DNA of 64,000 nt from Actinostola sp. cb2023 (lineage: Eukaryota; Cnidaria; Anthozoa; Actiniaria; Actinostolidae). The stretch is from positions 1 through 64,000 of the forward strand of contig JAUJYZ010000380.1 of NCBI GenBank assembly GCA_033675265.1, read 5' to 3'. The notes under the pieces were generated by a model. It was not told the DNA's origin and did no database searches. It saw only the letters and a program-made list of their open reading frames with translations. A program made the translations under genes and the position numbers. Below are positions 1-11,649 of the stretch, in pieces (position 1 is the first letter of the stretch; each line of letters begins with the position of its first letter).

Positions 1-467
1 GAACATTGTCTTCCACTTGAAATGTCACTAAATTGTTCATGACCCTGAAGAATGCTTCCAACATCAAGCAATCATGTTTAGTGAGGGCCACAAGTTTGTA
101 AGTGTATTTCACTTTTATGTGTTACCCTCTTGAAATAAAGTCTTCATCATCATCATCAATGAATAAAGTTGCATTTGACATAATAGATTTGTATAAAACG
201 AACACTTTCCTGGCTTGAATCAGCGAAAAATAAACGATACTCCAACGAGTATTGAACGTGTTGTGAGTGTGCGCTGATCAAAAGTACCGTGGGCTCACAA
301 AAATCATCTCCATGCCGTGAAATGCAGTCGAGATTCTCGTTGCATCCACATAAGTGCCCAGATCCCACAACGACCACACATGACACAGGAACTCCGTCAA
401 GATTAGTTTCGCTGCTCGCTACGCTCGCAGCAAAAACTATCATTAATAATCAATGTATAAGTTATGT
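1..467. other. No gene recognised
   Basis: Only short non-coding-looking open frames are present, and a purine/pyrimidine-mixed AT-rich sequence. The stretch lies downstream (in transcription sense) of the minus-strand Harbinger transposase, where the rest of that element would be expected. No Myb-like partner gene and no left terminal repeat could be found here. Confidence 0.5.
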
Positions 468-1529
468 CTATGTAAAGTACTGTTCCAATGATGGTGGGTC
501 AACATCAAAAAAGGTTGTGGTACTTGAACCATAAAGACATGTTCGAGCATTCCTTAGTAAAGCACACACAAGATACACTTTGCCAATGGCACTTAGACCA
601 ACCTTCAAGTTCTTTTTGAAATCAAGGAAAGCAGAATAATTCAAGATATCGTTAAACACCCACTCGACTGCGACCCTGACTTTGCTCATGGACTGGTTAT
701 AGGCCTCTTGCATAGCTGTGAGGTTTCCCCCTTTATATGGGCCTTGGAGGTGTACTCTGAGGGGGTAGGCGGAGTCACCATAAACACAAAGTGGCTGTCC
801 AGCTGTGTTGTGGCTGTTTGCACTTAGCGACTGCAAAAACCCTGAGGATGCCAACATCCCACTGTCATGCCGTCTGCCTTCGACTGGACCATACATGTTG
901 GCAATCAGACCATTTGGGGGCCGGCTACAACACTCTGAAATTTGATGGAGTGTACCCTTTTGTGTTCATTGTATAGTACTCTCTGGTGTGTTCCAGGTCT
1001 ACAGACTGGCTTCACTGTTCCGTCTATAAATCCCCAACAATTGTCTAGGGCACCTCCTTTCTGGTTTACTACATAAGCAAATTCTTCCAAACTAGCAGGA
1101 GATAGCCAAGGCTGGTTGAAAGACGGCAGCAGATTATTTCCATTGTTTCATTTACTACCATGCTAATTTGAGGAACTGCTCTTCCGAACCGGCGAGATAA
1201 ATCTACGTATCGACATGGATAGGCGAAACGCTTCAAGAGGATGCAAAGAGCTTCAACATCGTTAACAAAAAATGGCTAGGGAACCTGACTTTGCTAGGAA
1301 GGTCGAGGACTTCAAGAAGTCTGTAGATATCGTTTTTGAGAAAGTGAAATTCGCTCATACACTCGTCGTCTGCCATAGAGTCAAGATCAAAATATTCGTA
1401 TTGCGAGTACGGGATGTCCGGATTTTTCGACTTGTTTGCATCATACAGCAAGAGGAATTCTTCATCGTCGATCGAATTCAAGCTGTTACAGTGAAAAAGA
1501 GCTTTCCGTGCTTCTTTAAACGTAGCCAT
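468..1529 (-). pseudogene. PIF/Harbinger transposase, broken (copy A)
   Basis: This is a DDE nuclease of the Harbinger family that would cut and join the ends of its own element. Three minus-strand blocks read in order. Block one (1529-1233) starts MATFKEARKALF and carries the acidic DDEEFLLLYDA segment. Block two (1090-905) has GFIDGTV with the first Asp. Block three (896-468) has YGDSAYP with the second Asp and VRVAVEWVF with the Glu. The same order occurs in the better copy at 6306-7477. The sequence from 1233 to 1090 still codes for the linking helices in another frame. A one-base shift sits near 910, between AGPQ and PNGLIANMYGPV. No partner gene lies beside it. Decayed copy; family call is firm, exact exon structure is not. 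Confidence 0.85.
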
Positions 1530-1604
1530 TTCGCAAAGACACTGATCGTGCTATCACAAAGTTGCGTAACGTTTGTTTACAAACAGGACGGTAACGCCAT
1601 CGAT

Positions 1605-1670
1605 GACGCAATCGCCCCAGGCCCCTCGCGTTGCCGTCCTGGTCACGCCGTCCTTATGCGTAAGGTCTCT
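1605..1670. repeat. Terminal inverted repeat end of Harbinger copy A
   Basis: The sequence ends GTAAGGTCTCT at 1670 and contains two GCCGTCCT-type blocks, matching the layout of the right end of the complete copy (GGACGGC blocks, then AAGGTCCCT, at 7600-7639). It lies 141 bp upstream of the transposase start, against 162 bp in the complete copy. The bases after both ends are ATT. Confidence 0.6.
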
Positions 1671-1673
1671 ATT

Positions 1674-2459
1674 TAGAATACACTTCAAGGACAATTTCTT
1701 CCTCTTTGCTGCTGACGTGAAGGCGGCGCATTTTCTTTGGCAGAGCATCTGCAAGGGATGAAAATGTATAGATTAGGTAAATGACTTATACACAACGCTA
1801 TCAGTGATTCCTTGGCAAGTTATCAGAACTAGTCGAGCAACTTACCTTGTTGATCATGAGATGTTTCTTGGTTCTCCAAAATGTCGACTGGACGCCAGAA
1901 TTTAGCCATCATTACGGTTAATGCATGACAAGACTTAGAACAAGTATAGTGGTTGCACACTTCTATAGTAAGTTTTAACAAAAGAGAATCCAGATTAGTC
2001 CCAGTGGTATAAAAGCAGCATATAGTATACGTTTTGATTATGCAATGCTCTTCGTATGTTTATCATTGTTTACAGTGAGTCATGCAATTATGAAATGAGA
2101 AACAATAAAATGGGAGGGTCCGGTTTTGAATAGAAATAACTAGACTCTTATTATTAGACTCCTCACAGTCCTCGTTGCCTTTGGCCTCCATGTTCAACAG
2201 CCCAGATCAGTAATTTCGTTTATTCATCATGCCGAGAGCAATTCCTGCTCAACGGTTACTCCAGCCAGTTTGCGTTTTTCTAACGTTACTCACACAACTC
2301 CCACCACCAATTACAAACAACTTAAATCGACTACGGGATTTGATGCAGATTTGGATGGTATTTGTATTGTTCCTTACAACAGTCCCGAATCGTCCTCCAT
2401 CGCTTTGCCGTATTATGCAATGCCTTGACCCAGGATTCTGTGGTTTCCAATACAGAGGA
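1674..2459. other. Intergenic, no gene recognised
   Basis: AT-rich sequence without a convincing coding frame. The open frame beginning near 2229 may hold a remnant of the N-terminus of the transposase that follows, but no motif supports it. Confidence 0.4.
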
Positions 2460-3330
2460 AGAGATCTATTTGCGGAGATTGCAAATCAAAGGATCTGTTT
2501 TGGTTGAATACAGGAGAGCTTCCAGAAACTCTCTTGCATATCACAACAAGGGTATCTGTAAGTTTGTCTCGTCTGAACAGGAGGGGAAGACAAAGACAAA
2601 GGAAAAGAAATTCCAAGCTTTCCAACATCCACAAAGTGTTACTGACATTTCTGTGGCTTAGGAAATACCCTTGTTTAGATACCCTGGCATTGATGTTTGA
2701 TATGAGTCCTTCGACAGTCTCAAGTATAATCCATAGTGTTATTCCCATCTTGTGGAGATTTTTTCACAATCAGGTGTCCTGGCCAAGTTTAGCAGAATGG
2801 AATGCTTTGCGGGTAAACTGGCGTTTTTTTTCCAGATGCAGTAGGGTGTATCGATGGGATGCCTCATGAAATTTACAGACCTGAGGTGGAACCGCAAGGA
2901 GATTTTTACAGTGGTCATCGCCATTATCATCTAATGAACACCCAGCTCATAGTAGATAATCTTGGAAATATTGTTTTTCTACAGGCTGGTTTTCTCGGTT
3001 CCCTTAATGATGCCGGTAATTTTAATCTAATGGACAGGATTGGACCAGGCACAAATTATGATATGCCTCGTGTTGTAGTGCTTTTGGGGGACAAAGGATA
3101 TGGGAATATCCCACCTTTGTTAACGCCTTTTTGCGCTGCTCAAATTAGACGCTTGCCAAGGAATCAGCAAATAATGGCACGGAGATTCAACCAAAGACTC
3201 TCTAGATGTCGAATCATTGTTGAGCACACATTTAAGCATGTAAAACCCTATCGCTCCATAGGAAGCATTTGACGTCACCCAAGATGGCTTCAGCCAGTAG
3301 TGGTGTAGAGCGTTGCACTTTCCTAGCTCA
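2460..3330 (+). pseudogene. DDE_Tnp_4-type transposase, second lineage, broken
   Basis: This transposase differs from the two Harbinger copies. An N-terminal helical region (2620-2830) contains a helix-turn-helix-like segment, LALMFDMSPSTVSSIIHSV. The DDE core follows: CIDGMPHEI (first Asp, near 2850), VLLGDKGYGN (second Asp, near 3090) and CRIIVEHTFKHVK (Glu, near 3220). The frame breaks at a run of T residues near 2826-2833, between the helical part and VGCIDG. A TGA at 3270 replaces the Trp expected in YRSIGSIWRHPRW, because RHPRWLQPVVV continues in the same frame, followed by another stop. It is therefore inactive. The family could be ISL2EU- or Harbinger-like; the sequence alone does not decide. 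Confidence 0.8.
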
Positions 3331-3536
3331 GCGACATGTAGTCCTATTTGATGATATCTGATTGAAAATCAAGTCATCAAGCCCAGAAATTCAGTGTGCT
3401 CAAACTCCGTATGAACGCGATCTTACTAATTCAGTAATAACTGGTAAAAAGAGGAAACTGATTAGCTAGTGAACATTATCAATGATGTAAAAGTTCATTG
3501 ATGTGAAACTTAGTGTAATGACTGTGCAGTGCATCA

Positions 3537-3716
3537 GGCCCCGTTCACACGGTACCGGACGAATGTTTAACCGTTCCAAAATTTGACCAGTACACACCGT
3601 TTACACGGAACTGTCTCTTTAATTGTATAAAATTGTATACAATTTTTGGCCGGATACCACAGTTCTGTGAACGGAACGTCTAAACGTACAACGTTTTCAA
3701 CGTTGTAAACGGGGCT
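3537..3716. repeat. MITE-like element
   Basis: The left end GGCCCCGTTCACACGG and right end GTAAACGGGGCT form imperfect inverted repeats about 180 bp apart. The interior has no coding sequence and holds smaller inverted repeats (ACGTTTTCAACGT). No target duplication could be fixed. Confidence 0.5.
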
Positions 3717-3842
3717 TCAGAGTGATATAATAAAGACAACAAAAAGCTTACCCGTGCGTACTAAAGGTATTTGCATATTTAGTAGCCATTTCTACTATAG
3801 TGGCTCATTAGCATGCGGAGTTGGAGTTATGCGAAATATCTC

Positions 3843-4720
3843 TAATGGATGAAAACATTTTATAGTGACGTTTCAAGTTGCGTGATCAACAATGGCTATG
3901 CTTCTAATTTTTTCGAGCTCCAACAAGGAGTAAGACAAGGATGTCCCCTATCAGGCATCCTCTTTGTTATATGCATTGAACTGCTTGCACGACAAGTTAA
4001 AAATGACCCAAGAATAGAAGGAGTCCATGTAGGCTCTAAAGAAATAAAATTATCGCAATATGCAGACGATGACAAAACAGTATTTTTACAAAACGAAAAA
4101 TCCGTTGAACACCTCCTCGAGACTCTAAAAGACTTTGGCAGCTGTTCCGGGTTGGAAATTAATACTCAAAAAACTGAGGCAATGTGGATTGGTTCTTGGA
4201 GAAAACGTAATGACGCCTTTTAGTTTCAATTGGTCAAAAAAAACAATCAACGCTTTGGGCATCTCTTTCTCGTATGATGATGAAGAAATTTTGAACAAAA
4301 ACTAAAAAACCTAGAAAAAATATTAAATTCGTGGGAAAGAAGGAAACTGACGCTACTAGGAAGAATTACAATTATCAAAACACTAGGTTTATCAAAATTG
4401 ATATACAATAGTTCCGTGCTCGCAGTTCCAAAAGAGATAATACAAAAAATCAATAGTATAATTTTTAACTTTATTTGGACTAACAAACCACCAAAAATAT
4501 AAATAACTACGATAATAGGCGAGAAAAAAGACGGAGGATTAAAGATGATAGATTTCACTATAATGGAGAAGGCTTTAAAAATAACATGGCTTAATCGCCT
4601 GATGTCAAACTCCAACGCATCCTGGAAATTCATCCCTGAAGAGCTGTGTAAACACCATGGTGGCTTAAATTTCTTGCTTAAATGTAACTATGATGTCCAA
4701 TTTTTGGATCTTAGTGGCTG
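3843..4720 (+). pseudogene. LINE reverse transcriptase fragment (upstream half)
   Basis: This is part of the ORF2 of a non-LTR retrotransposon related to the complete LINE at 56716-61859. It begins inside the palm domain: WMKTFYSD aligns with WVKSMYSN of the complete copy. Next come GVRQGCPLSGILF (motif B) and QYADDDKTVF (motif C, catalytic YADD). From 4224 on, frameshifts and stops interrupt the thumb region, though WERRKLTLLGRI and IFNFIWTNK can still be read. It ends at FLLKCNYDVQFLDLS near 4717, where foreign DNA follows. The 5' truncation at about 3840 is typical of LINE insertions. It continues at 8053. Confidence 0.85.
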
Positions 4721-5265
4721 TTACGCACGCTCACCCGTTCTCAATTACATTAGGGACCTTAAGATTCACTGGACGGCGGCTTCTAGGACGGCAACCGGAA
4801 GTGAGATAGCGAGGTTTGGTACTAATTTGCATATTTCCTTGCCGTCCACACCACGTCGACTAACAGTCGCGGCGGTGAAAGTACACGAAGTGGCGTTCTC
4901 TCGAAAACGTGAGTTTTAATTTGCTTGTTGTTCTTCGAAAAATAGGTTTTTGTACTAAAATGTCAGCATTTTACATTAGTTAACTATCAGTTAAGCAGTT
5001 TATTTAATAATATTTCTTTTCACTTCGTTTAGAGCGTTAAAAAATCGAAAAACTCAAGACTACATGACTTTCTCTTCAAGGAACGGGTAAGTTTGTCGCT
5101 TCTATGAAGTAACAGTGATTCATATGTTCCAATTCTTAGGCTTTAACTCGTTTTTCTCAAAGCCTTTTCTTCTTAAAAATAGAGATTATAGCTAAATGTC
5201 TAAAGTGGTTATAATTGTTTTTTTAATTCCTTCTAATATTGCTCTCTAGATCTCAGTCTGTCGTA

Positions 5266-5961
5266 ATGGATTGGTCTGAAAACCACAACATTTTGCTCGC
5301 ACGAGAAGTTCTGGTTAGCGAACCTTTTAGATTCAAGCCAAGAACTGTAGAGAGGGGAAAAGTTTGGCAAGAAATTACAGATAGACTAAACTCAAGTAAA
5401 GTCCACAAGTTTCGCGTAACTAAGAGGTCCACGAGAGAGCACTTCAACCTCTTGCTCGGCAAATACAAAGCTAAAAGACAAAGCGAAATAAAATTGAGTG
5501 GAGTGGACATTGAAGATTCTGAGCTTGACGACGCAATGGAAGAAATATGGGAAAAATGGGAAGCTGCAGAGGAACAACATGATATAGATAATTTGATGAA
5601 CAAGAAGAAAGTAGAGGAGGACAGGGTAAATGGAGAGGAGGTGAGAAAGAAAGCCTGTGAAAAGTTGGGAGAAACAAGTAAGAGAAAATCAGAGGAGGAT
5701 TCTGAAACAAAACCAAAGAAGTCGAGGAGAGGTGGAAGCGATACCATTGATTTTCTGCGAGAGAAAGCGAAACTGGATCTTGCATTCAAGCAAGAAGAGC
5801 GAAAATGCAAACAACAGGAGCAAGAACGACAGTCACAGCTGTACGGACAAGTTCTGACCACACAGCAACAACAGCAACAACAGCAAACTCAAATGATGCA
5901 TATGATGCAACAGCAAAGTCAAGCTATGTTGACTTTAATGGCCAAACTTGTGGACAAATAA
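5266..5961 (+). CDS. Myb/SANT-like DNA-binding protein of Harbinger
   Basis: Harbinger elements encode a Myb-like protein that helps the transposase enter the nucleus and bind the element ends; that role comes from the family. The 231-residue frame starts at the ATG of MDWSENHNILL, preceded by a splice-acceptor-like CTCTCTAG. The N-terminal 85 residues form a trihelix-like domain with W residues in MDWSE and KVWQEI, then KYKAKRQ. The middle is highly charged (EEIWEKWEAAEE; a KPKKSRRGG basic stretch suited to nuclear import). The C-terminus is a Gln/Met-rich coiled coil (QQQQQQQQTQMMHMMQQQ). The frame is open to its TAA, so this gene appears intact. Confidence 0.85.
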   Translation: MDWSENHNILLAREVLVSEPFRFKPRTVERGKVWQEITDRLNSSKVHKFRVTKRSTREHFNLLLGKYKAKRQSEIKLSGVDIEDSELDDAMEEIWEKWEAAEEQHDIDNLMNKKKVEEDRVNGEEVRKKACEKLGETSKRKSEEDSETKPKKSRRGGSDTIDFLREKAKLDLAFKQEERKCKQQEQERQSQLYGQVLTTQQQQQQQQTQMMHMMQQQSQAMLTLMAKLVDK

Positions 5962-6305
5962 CTGGTAAAAATCAGAACACAGACTCAACTGAGTGAACAT
6001 TCATTTGTCTTTGTTTCAGTTCAAAACTTTACTGATATATTATTAATTTATTGAGCATTGTTGGAATGTACAGATTTACGTTATGCATGCTACTTAGTAC
6101 AACTATTGCTATCTGCCTTTAGTGTTGGCAATCAAGTTGTGAAGCATTTGTATTTGAAATTATGTTAACTGATGATTGTAGTTCACTTGCTAATATGCAT
6201 GCATGGAATGTTATTAATGGAATTAATTAAACCAGTTATGTTATTTATTTTTGGTTTATATTCTGGTATCTACAGTATATCTCCACTCACTCTGAACTAT
6301 AGCTT

Positions 6306-7477
6306 TCATACAAAGTATTCCTGTAGAGTAGGAGGCTGGAGATCAAAGTACTCTGATGTAAGATTTCCATAGAGACAGGTTAATGCATTCTGCAAAATAG
6401 CACAGACGATATAGGTTTTCCCTACACTACTTAATCCAATTTTGAGATTCTTCTTGAAATCGATAAACTTGAAGAAATTTACAATGTTCACCAAACAGCC
6501 ACTCAACACATGTCCTTACAGAACTCATAGATGTATTGAATGCTTGCATCTGGGGGGTGAGGGCCACATTCCTAAATGGGGCTTGAAGTTGGAGTCTCAG
6601 GGGGTATGCGGGGTCCCCATAGATACACATAGCCTGCCCAGCTGGGGAATAACCATATTGTTGTAGCTGTGGAAGTAAACCAGAATCGACCAACATGCTG
6701 GAATCGTGTTTCTTTCCCTCTGAAAGTAATCAAAACGGCATAATTTAATAGGGGTCTAACATGTTGTAGATATTTCAAACATTTTTATCAAAACCTCTCA
6801 TATTAGTACTTACCAACAGGCCCATACATGTTGCCAATAATTCCATTTGGTAGGGCCAGAGACTGAAATTTAAGGGCATGTACCCTTTTGTGTCCATTGT
6901 AAACAAGTCTTTGATGGACGTCTGGTCTCGCGATTGGTCTAACAGTTCCATCGATGAAACCGAAGCAATTATCAAGTGCTGCTCCCTTTGCATAAACGGC
7001 ATTAGCATAGGTTTGCAGATGAGCCGGATCCAAAATGTCATGATTCGAATCCATTATTCTGTGACTGTGTTCATCGTAAATGAAGTCAAGGGCCTTGTTT
7101 GTGACCATACTTAGCACAGGGGTTGGTCTTGCAAATCGAGGTATCATGTCCGAGTATCTGCAAGGGTAGGAGAGTCTACGAAGCAGCATGCAAAGTCCTT
7201 CCATGCCCTCACTAACGGAGCCCTGATCGCAAACAAATGAATCTGGAATTTGCAACATATCTGCCAAGAGTGGCAAGTCACGCTTTTTTACTCGAAACTC
7301 TGCTATGCATTCTGAATCGGCCATTTCTTCAAGATCGAATCTGCCATAATCATCGTATGGCAATTCCAGGTTTTTGGAATAACTAGCATCGTATAAAAGG
7401 ACAAATTCCTCGTCTGAAATGATATCAGTCATGTAGCAATCGACTAAAACTTCTCGAGTCTTCTTGAAAGAGCACAT
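6306..7477 (-). pseudogene. Harbinger transposase, one frameshift (copy B)
   Basis: This DDE nuclease mobilises the element 4752-7639. Exon 1 (7477-6814) starts MCSFKKTREVLV and holds the helical N-terminal domain and GFIDGTVRP with the first catalytic Asp. It ends at a consensus donor (GTAAGT). The acceptor TTTCAG joins exon 2 at 6719, keeping the frame through NMYGPVEGKKHDSSM. Exon 2 has CIYGDPAYPL (second Asp) and VRTCVEWLFGE (Glu). Near 6495 one extra base shifts the frame; after it IVNFFKFIDFKKNLKIG runs on to the stop at 6306. With that single defect the gene is close to functional and could be a sequencing error. Downstream lies the convergent Myb-like gene. Confidence 0.9.
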
Positions 7478-8052
7478 ATCAAAAACTTTAGAGTCGTTAC
7501 GTTCACTGTCTTCGTCGTCACCTCAACACGTGGAACTTACGGTTTGTTTTTCCCGCGCGGTGACGGTGATCTCGACCCATGCCTCCACGGCTGAGCCTGC
7601 CGTCCTCGTGGTCGCCGTCCAGTGGATCTTAAGGTCCCTATTAGTAATTAATCCATACTTCTGACAGGGGGAAAGGTTAATGTGGGGCTCGGATGACAGT
7701 TTCTCGCAAGCATAAACCACGCGTTTATATCCATCCCCAAATAACTCTAAAGTCAACGACGTAAAAGACATTCAGCCGCCAGACAATCCCCAAACGACTT
7801 TGTGAGTATTGTAAGAACATTGTTGTTGTGCCTTTCCATAGATTCATTGTTGTATTTACGTGTACATTTGCAGTTGACTTTATCTTCACTCTAACGATCG
7901 ACCCCGTGTATTTGTAATGTAAGTTCAAGAATAAATAAGGGAAACTGGTGAAATCAGTGTGTGGTGTAAAGCTTAAATTTAGTAACGGCCCGCCACGAGG
8001 ACGCGAAACAGTGGCCTTCCTACCTTCTACTTTTAAGTAAAAATCTAAAAAT

Positions 8053-9014
8053 CTACTTTTCTACTGGCAAGAATCAAGGCGCTTGATAACAAAGGATAAA
8101 TTGGACCTGTTTTCAGAAAAAATCTGGAACAACAAAAACATTTTAATAAATGGGAAGTCAATTTGTTATGCAAAATGGGTCAAAAAAGATATCGTATGTT
8201 TCAAAGATCTCCTCAACGATAATGTGCGACTCATAACGAATTTCAAAATAAATATAATCTCCAAACTCCATTTACCCTTCTCCTCAGAATTAAATGTGCC
8301 ATTCCCACGGATTGGAAAAACAGAATTAAAGAAGGTACACCGGCAACCGTTTACAATGCCGACAATTTGCCAATTGAAGTCTCCACCCGTTCTGTTTACA
8401 TCGCCATACTCAAAAATTCATTTCGTCCACCTACTGCAAAAACCATAATTCTTAACAATGGTATTAGTCCCGATAACCTACAAAAAGTATTTCAACTCTC
8501 TTTCAAAATAACTAAAGAAACAAAACTTTCCGAGTTTCAGATACAAATTATTCACAATATCCTACCCACGCTGACCTCTCTTTTTCGTTTTGGCTTAACT
8601 AACTCAAACATCTGTCTTTCTTGCAAAGAAAAACAACATACGCTAGAGCATATGTTTTGGGAATGTCCTTTAGTTCAAAATTTCTGGAGGCTGTTTGTAG
8701 GGTGGTGGAAAACTAAATGTAGCCAAAATGTAGTTCTAACAAAAAGTAATGTATTCTATGGTGAACTCGGAGATATTGAAAACAAAAATTGCTTAAATTA
8801 TATATTATTAGTGGCGAAATACCACATTTTTCTTTCTTGTATTCACGAGCAGGCACTAATTTTTGATACATTTGAATCCTTACTTAAAAATAAACTAGCT
8901 GTTGTTGAGGCTGTTGAAAATAAAAGTGTAAAAAAAACTAATTTGCATATTACAAATATTACAAATGCGCATTTCGTTTCATTTTTATTTATTTATTTAC
9001 AAGATAATATTTAA
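8053..9014 (+). pseudogene. LINE ORF2 C-terminus (downstream half)
   Basis: This continues the LINE broken at 4720. KIWNNKNILINGKS aligns with QIIWNNEAIKVNNKS of the complete element at 56991-60578. A frame change near 8370 leads into the last block, which has the zinc-binding segment CLSCKEKQHTLEHMFWECP, the usual C-terminal zf-RVT of Tx1/L1-like elements. The frame ends at 9014. A 3' tail of A-rich repeats (AATAAAAAAACAAAAAC) reaches about 9200, next to exon sequence of the following gene, so the LINE seems to have landed in that gene. Confidence 0.85.
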
Positions 9015-9204
9015 ATACACCTGTTATATTATATTATGTTGAATAATAATAATAATAATTGCATTGAACAATGTTGATATATATAATTGTATATTATTGT
9101 AAAATTGTAAAATGTAATATTATCTTCTGTCAATTTATTGTATATTTGTGTAAAATGCTATGTCATATATTCTGAACAATAAAAAAACAAAAACAAAAAC
9201 AAAA

Positions 9205-9880
9205 TATATATATAAAAAGGCTTTTCAAGATGCCAAACAGAACAACCTAGAGATGACTCTCTTTACTACTGATGAAGTTAAGATATGGTTCGACCACCTT
9301 CAGCTTGTTAAAGAAAGGCGCAAAGAGGGGGCTCAAAAGGCAAAAGAAACGAGAGCTAAAAAGAAAGGTAGAAATTTTGTTTAATTTAATTCTGCAAAAT
9401 GTGTATTCTACACCTACTTGTTTACTACTACCCGGCATCTAGCAGTATAGATGTGATAACATATATTTTCTGTTACTTTATTTATTATAGCAGAGAAACA
9501 TCAGAGTATTGCTGAGGACAGCGATGATGGTGATGATGAAGAGGAGCCTCCTTATATATATGTGGAGCTGATAACAGTGATGACATGATCTGGTGTGATG
9601 GAGACAGTACATGTTCCAACAAATGGTTCCATTATAAATGTGTAGGTTTGACATCAAGAACCATTCCACCAGGGAAATGGTTTTGTCCTGGTAAGCGATT
9701 GTTGTTTCATAAAATGTTGTGCTATTATATTGTTTGCAGAACATACGTTTTATTGAGAGTAATACATGTTTTGCACACACAGGTTGGAATGTTTATTATT
9801 CATTTACTGTTTACATTTTCTTTATTTCATTTTCTGCAGGAAGAAAAGGAACAATTAAATGACTGCATTCATACATATGA
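9205..9880 (+). pseudogene. PHD-finger gene fragment, upstream exons
   Basis: The first exon (about 9205-9366) codes for a homeodomain-like helix: DEVKIWFDHLQLVKERRKEG, then a basic tail ending at GTAG. After an acceptor at about 9490 the next exon is acidic, then forms a PHD zinc finger: ICGADNSDDMIWCDGD, STCSNKWFHYKC and PPGKWFCPG, ending at GTAAGC. PHD fingers read histone H3 tails; that is family knowledge. The last exon (from 9841) gives GRKGTIK and a stop, and the final Cys expected after WFCP is missing. The same helix motif ends the gene at 12550-13772, so the two are paralogues. The LINE directly upstream has probably removed the 5' exons. Confidence 0.65.
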
Positions 9881-9884
9881 ATAA

Positions 9885-10376
9885 AGTGGCTTCCTATTAA
9901 GTAAAAAAAGATTGAGAAGTTTTTTGCTACAAAATATTATCTACAAAACAAATGAGTACTGGCGGGGGAGTTCACCATTCATTTCTGCCCCGGTGAGTGG
10001 GATTTCACTGGCTTTCGTTTGAGTAAAAGTGAATGCCCCACTTATGCCCGAGGGGAGGGGGGAGGGGGGTATGAGGGTTAATTATAACATAGCTACGATA
10101 TAACGCGCGCTCTGATTGGCCGAATAGCGTGCACCAAATCCCCATGGGTACATGTTCGCGCACGTTGATGAAGTAACTAACTGAGGCCAAAATTGTAACT
10201 CTTTTTCTCACTTTTTTCCCAAATATTTGCAAAAATCCAGGATATTCTTTCGCTTTTTTCATGCTTAGCAACCTCCCCCGTGTACCCAAAACTCGACATT
10301 TGCACGTTATACCCCATAACCGTCATTCGCACAGGATGACGGAATTAATTTCTTCACCTCGAGAGTTTTGTTTTAC
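9885..10376. other. Intron or intergenic spacer
   Basis: No coding exon is visible. It contains a G-rich run (10052-10070), an ATTGGCC-type CCAAT box in reverse near 10114 and AT-rich sequence before the acceptor at 10376. Confidence 0.4.
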
Positions 10377-11574
10377 TAGGAAATGATAAAGATGCAAGAG
10401 GATCTTAATATTATGAAAGATAAAATAGAAAGACTTGACCAGGTATGTTATTGTGGCTACAGTCCTTTGGTATTTCATGCTTCGTGCAAAGTTCTAATTT
10501 GGATTTTTCGCTTACATTTATTTTTTTATCGTAAGGCTCTTGACACGGAGAAAAAGTATTCTTCATACTTGGCACAGTGTGCTAAAGAAAAGGATGAGGT
10601 GAGTAATAAACAGCCAGTGAAATTACGAAAATACATGAACTGAATCGTGAATGGTCTATCATGTATCTCTACAAATCTTCTTGTCTTTTGTTATTCTTCC
10701 AATTTTTCTGTAACAGGAGATTCAACGTTTACGCGAAGAAGTGAGTCAAAAGGTAAAAATTTAAACATCGATTAACATAAAAATGCAAAGAACAGAAATA
10801 AAATAATACAAAATAATGCAACGTTAGTGTTTTACGCTTCTCCAGCTTACTTCACAAGACAAAACCAAGTCTGCCCGAATTCCGTCAAAATCAACGGAAA
10901 ACGTAAATAAGGTAATCAAATGAAAGAAACATGTTTGTTTATCGTTCAAGAACAAGACAACATCAACAATATATGTATATTTTAGGTGGTCACTACTGCC
11001 GCCAACACCACTGAAAGACTGTATTCAAGTCCGAAGTGTCATACACTCGTTGGTAGGAATGATTCTATTTGGTCAACGAATGACGTGAATTGGAAAAACA
11101 AGCTCAAAGTAACTGAATAGACTTCTTTACTATGTTAACACAGGAGAAAGAGTTCGTACAAACTAAAGAGCTCGAAAAAAAATGACGAGCACGACCTCAT
11201 CAAAGAACAAAAACAAAAAGGTGACCAATTTCTGTTTCGTGAAAGTACTTATTTCTCCTTTTGTTTTTGTATTTCCCTTCAGAAGTCTTCAGAAGCGCAT
11301 TTGAAAGGTATCTATTTCCTTCATAACAAATAAAATTCCAATTGAAGTTTGTCCTAAAACTAACTGCTAACATTTCGGGTTAGGAAAAGACAAGGTTCAA
11401 GATCTCCACGACACTGCTACTAATCTATTGCAAACAGATAACTGGGTAAGACCAAATTTGTCAAAAAAAAGCATGTAAACAGATTATAAACGATTCTTCT
11501 TTCTTTTTGAAAATAGGATTTTGATATCAAAATAAATAGCTTGGTGGCAGTCATTTACGACAAAGAAGAATGGT
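10377..11574 (+). CDS. Coiled-coil gene exons (partial)
   Basis: A string of very short exons with GT/AG borders: MIKMQEDLNIMKDKIERLDQ (10383-10442), ALDTEKKYSSYLAQCAKEKDE (about 10536-10600), EIQRLREEVSQK, LTSQDKTKSARIPSK, VVTTAANTTERLYS, KSSEAHLK, GKDKVQDLHDTATNLLQ and DFDIKINSLVAVIYDKEEWYV (11518-11574). The first exons form an amphipathic coiled coil. The last resembles the start of a small beta-barrel (Tudor-like VAVxYxxEWY). It may be the 3' part of the PHD-finger gene upstream or a separate gene. No product name can be given. The coding sequence runs into a G-rich repeat and ends without a clear terminal exon. Confidence 0.5.
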
Positions 11575-11649
11575 ATGTTGTTCATTCAGAACAAAAACGA
11601 AACTGACGATACTGTGCAAATTAAGTTTCTCCAGAGAAGGCATAGTCAG

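Larger units (their letters stand above)
4752..7639. mobile_element. Harbinger DNA transposon, nearly complete (copy B)
   Basis: The two ends are inverted repeats of about 30 bp. The left begins AGGGACCTTAAGATTCACTG and the right, read in reverse, begins AGGGACCTTAAGATCCACTG; both continue into GGACGGC and a second AGGACGGCA block. Both are flanked by ATT (4749-4751 and 7640-7642), a possible 3-bp target duplication. Inside are two divergent-ended genes: a Myb-like protein on plus and the transposase on minus, arranged tail to tail as in known Harbinger elements. Confidence 0.85.
4721..8052. mobile_element. Foreign block interrupting the LINE
   Basis: The LINE reading frame stops at about 4720 and resumes at about 8053 (FYWQESRRL, aligning with FYRECLSLW of the complete LINE). 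The roughly 3.3-kb block between holds the Harbinger element 4752-7639 plus 30 bp on its left and about 410 bp on its right (7640-8052). Those flanks are not LINE-like, so Harbinger may have landed in an earlier insertion, or the junction may be rearranged. No gene was recognised in 7640-8052. Confidence 0.65.

Noticed and set aside
5253..5861. 202-codon minus frame across the Myb-like gene
   Set aside because: It is the shadow of the plus-strand gene, whose domain pattern and partner context are convincing.
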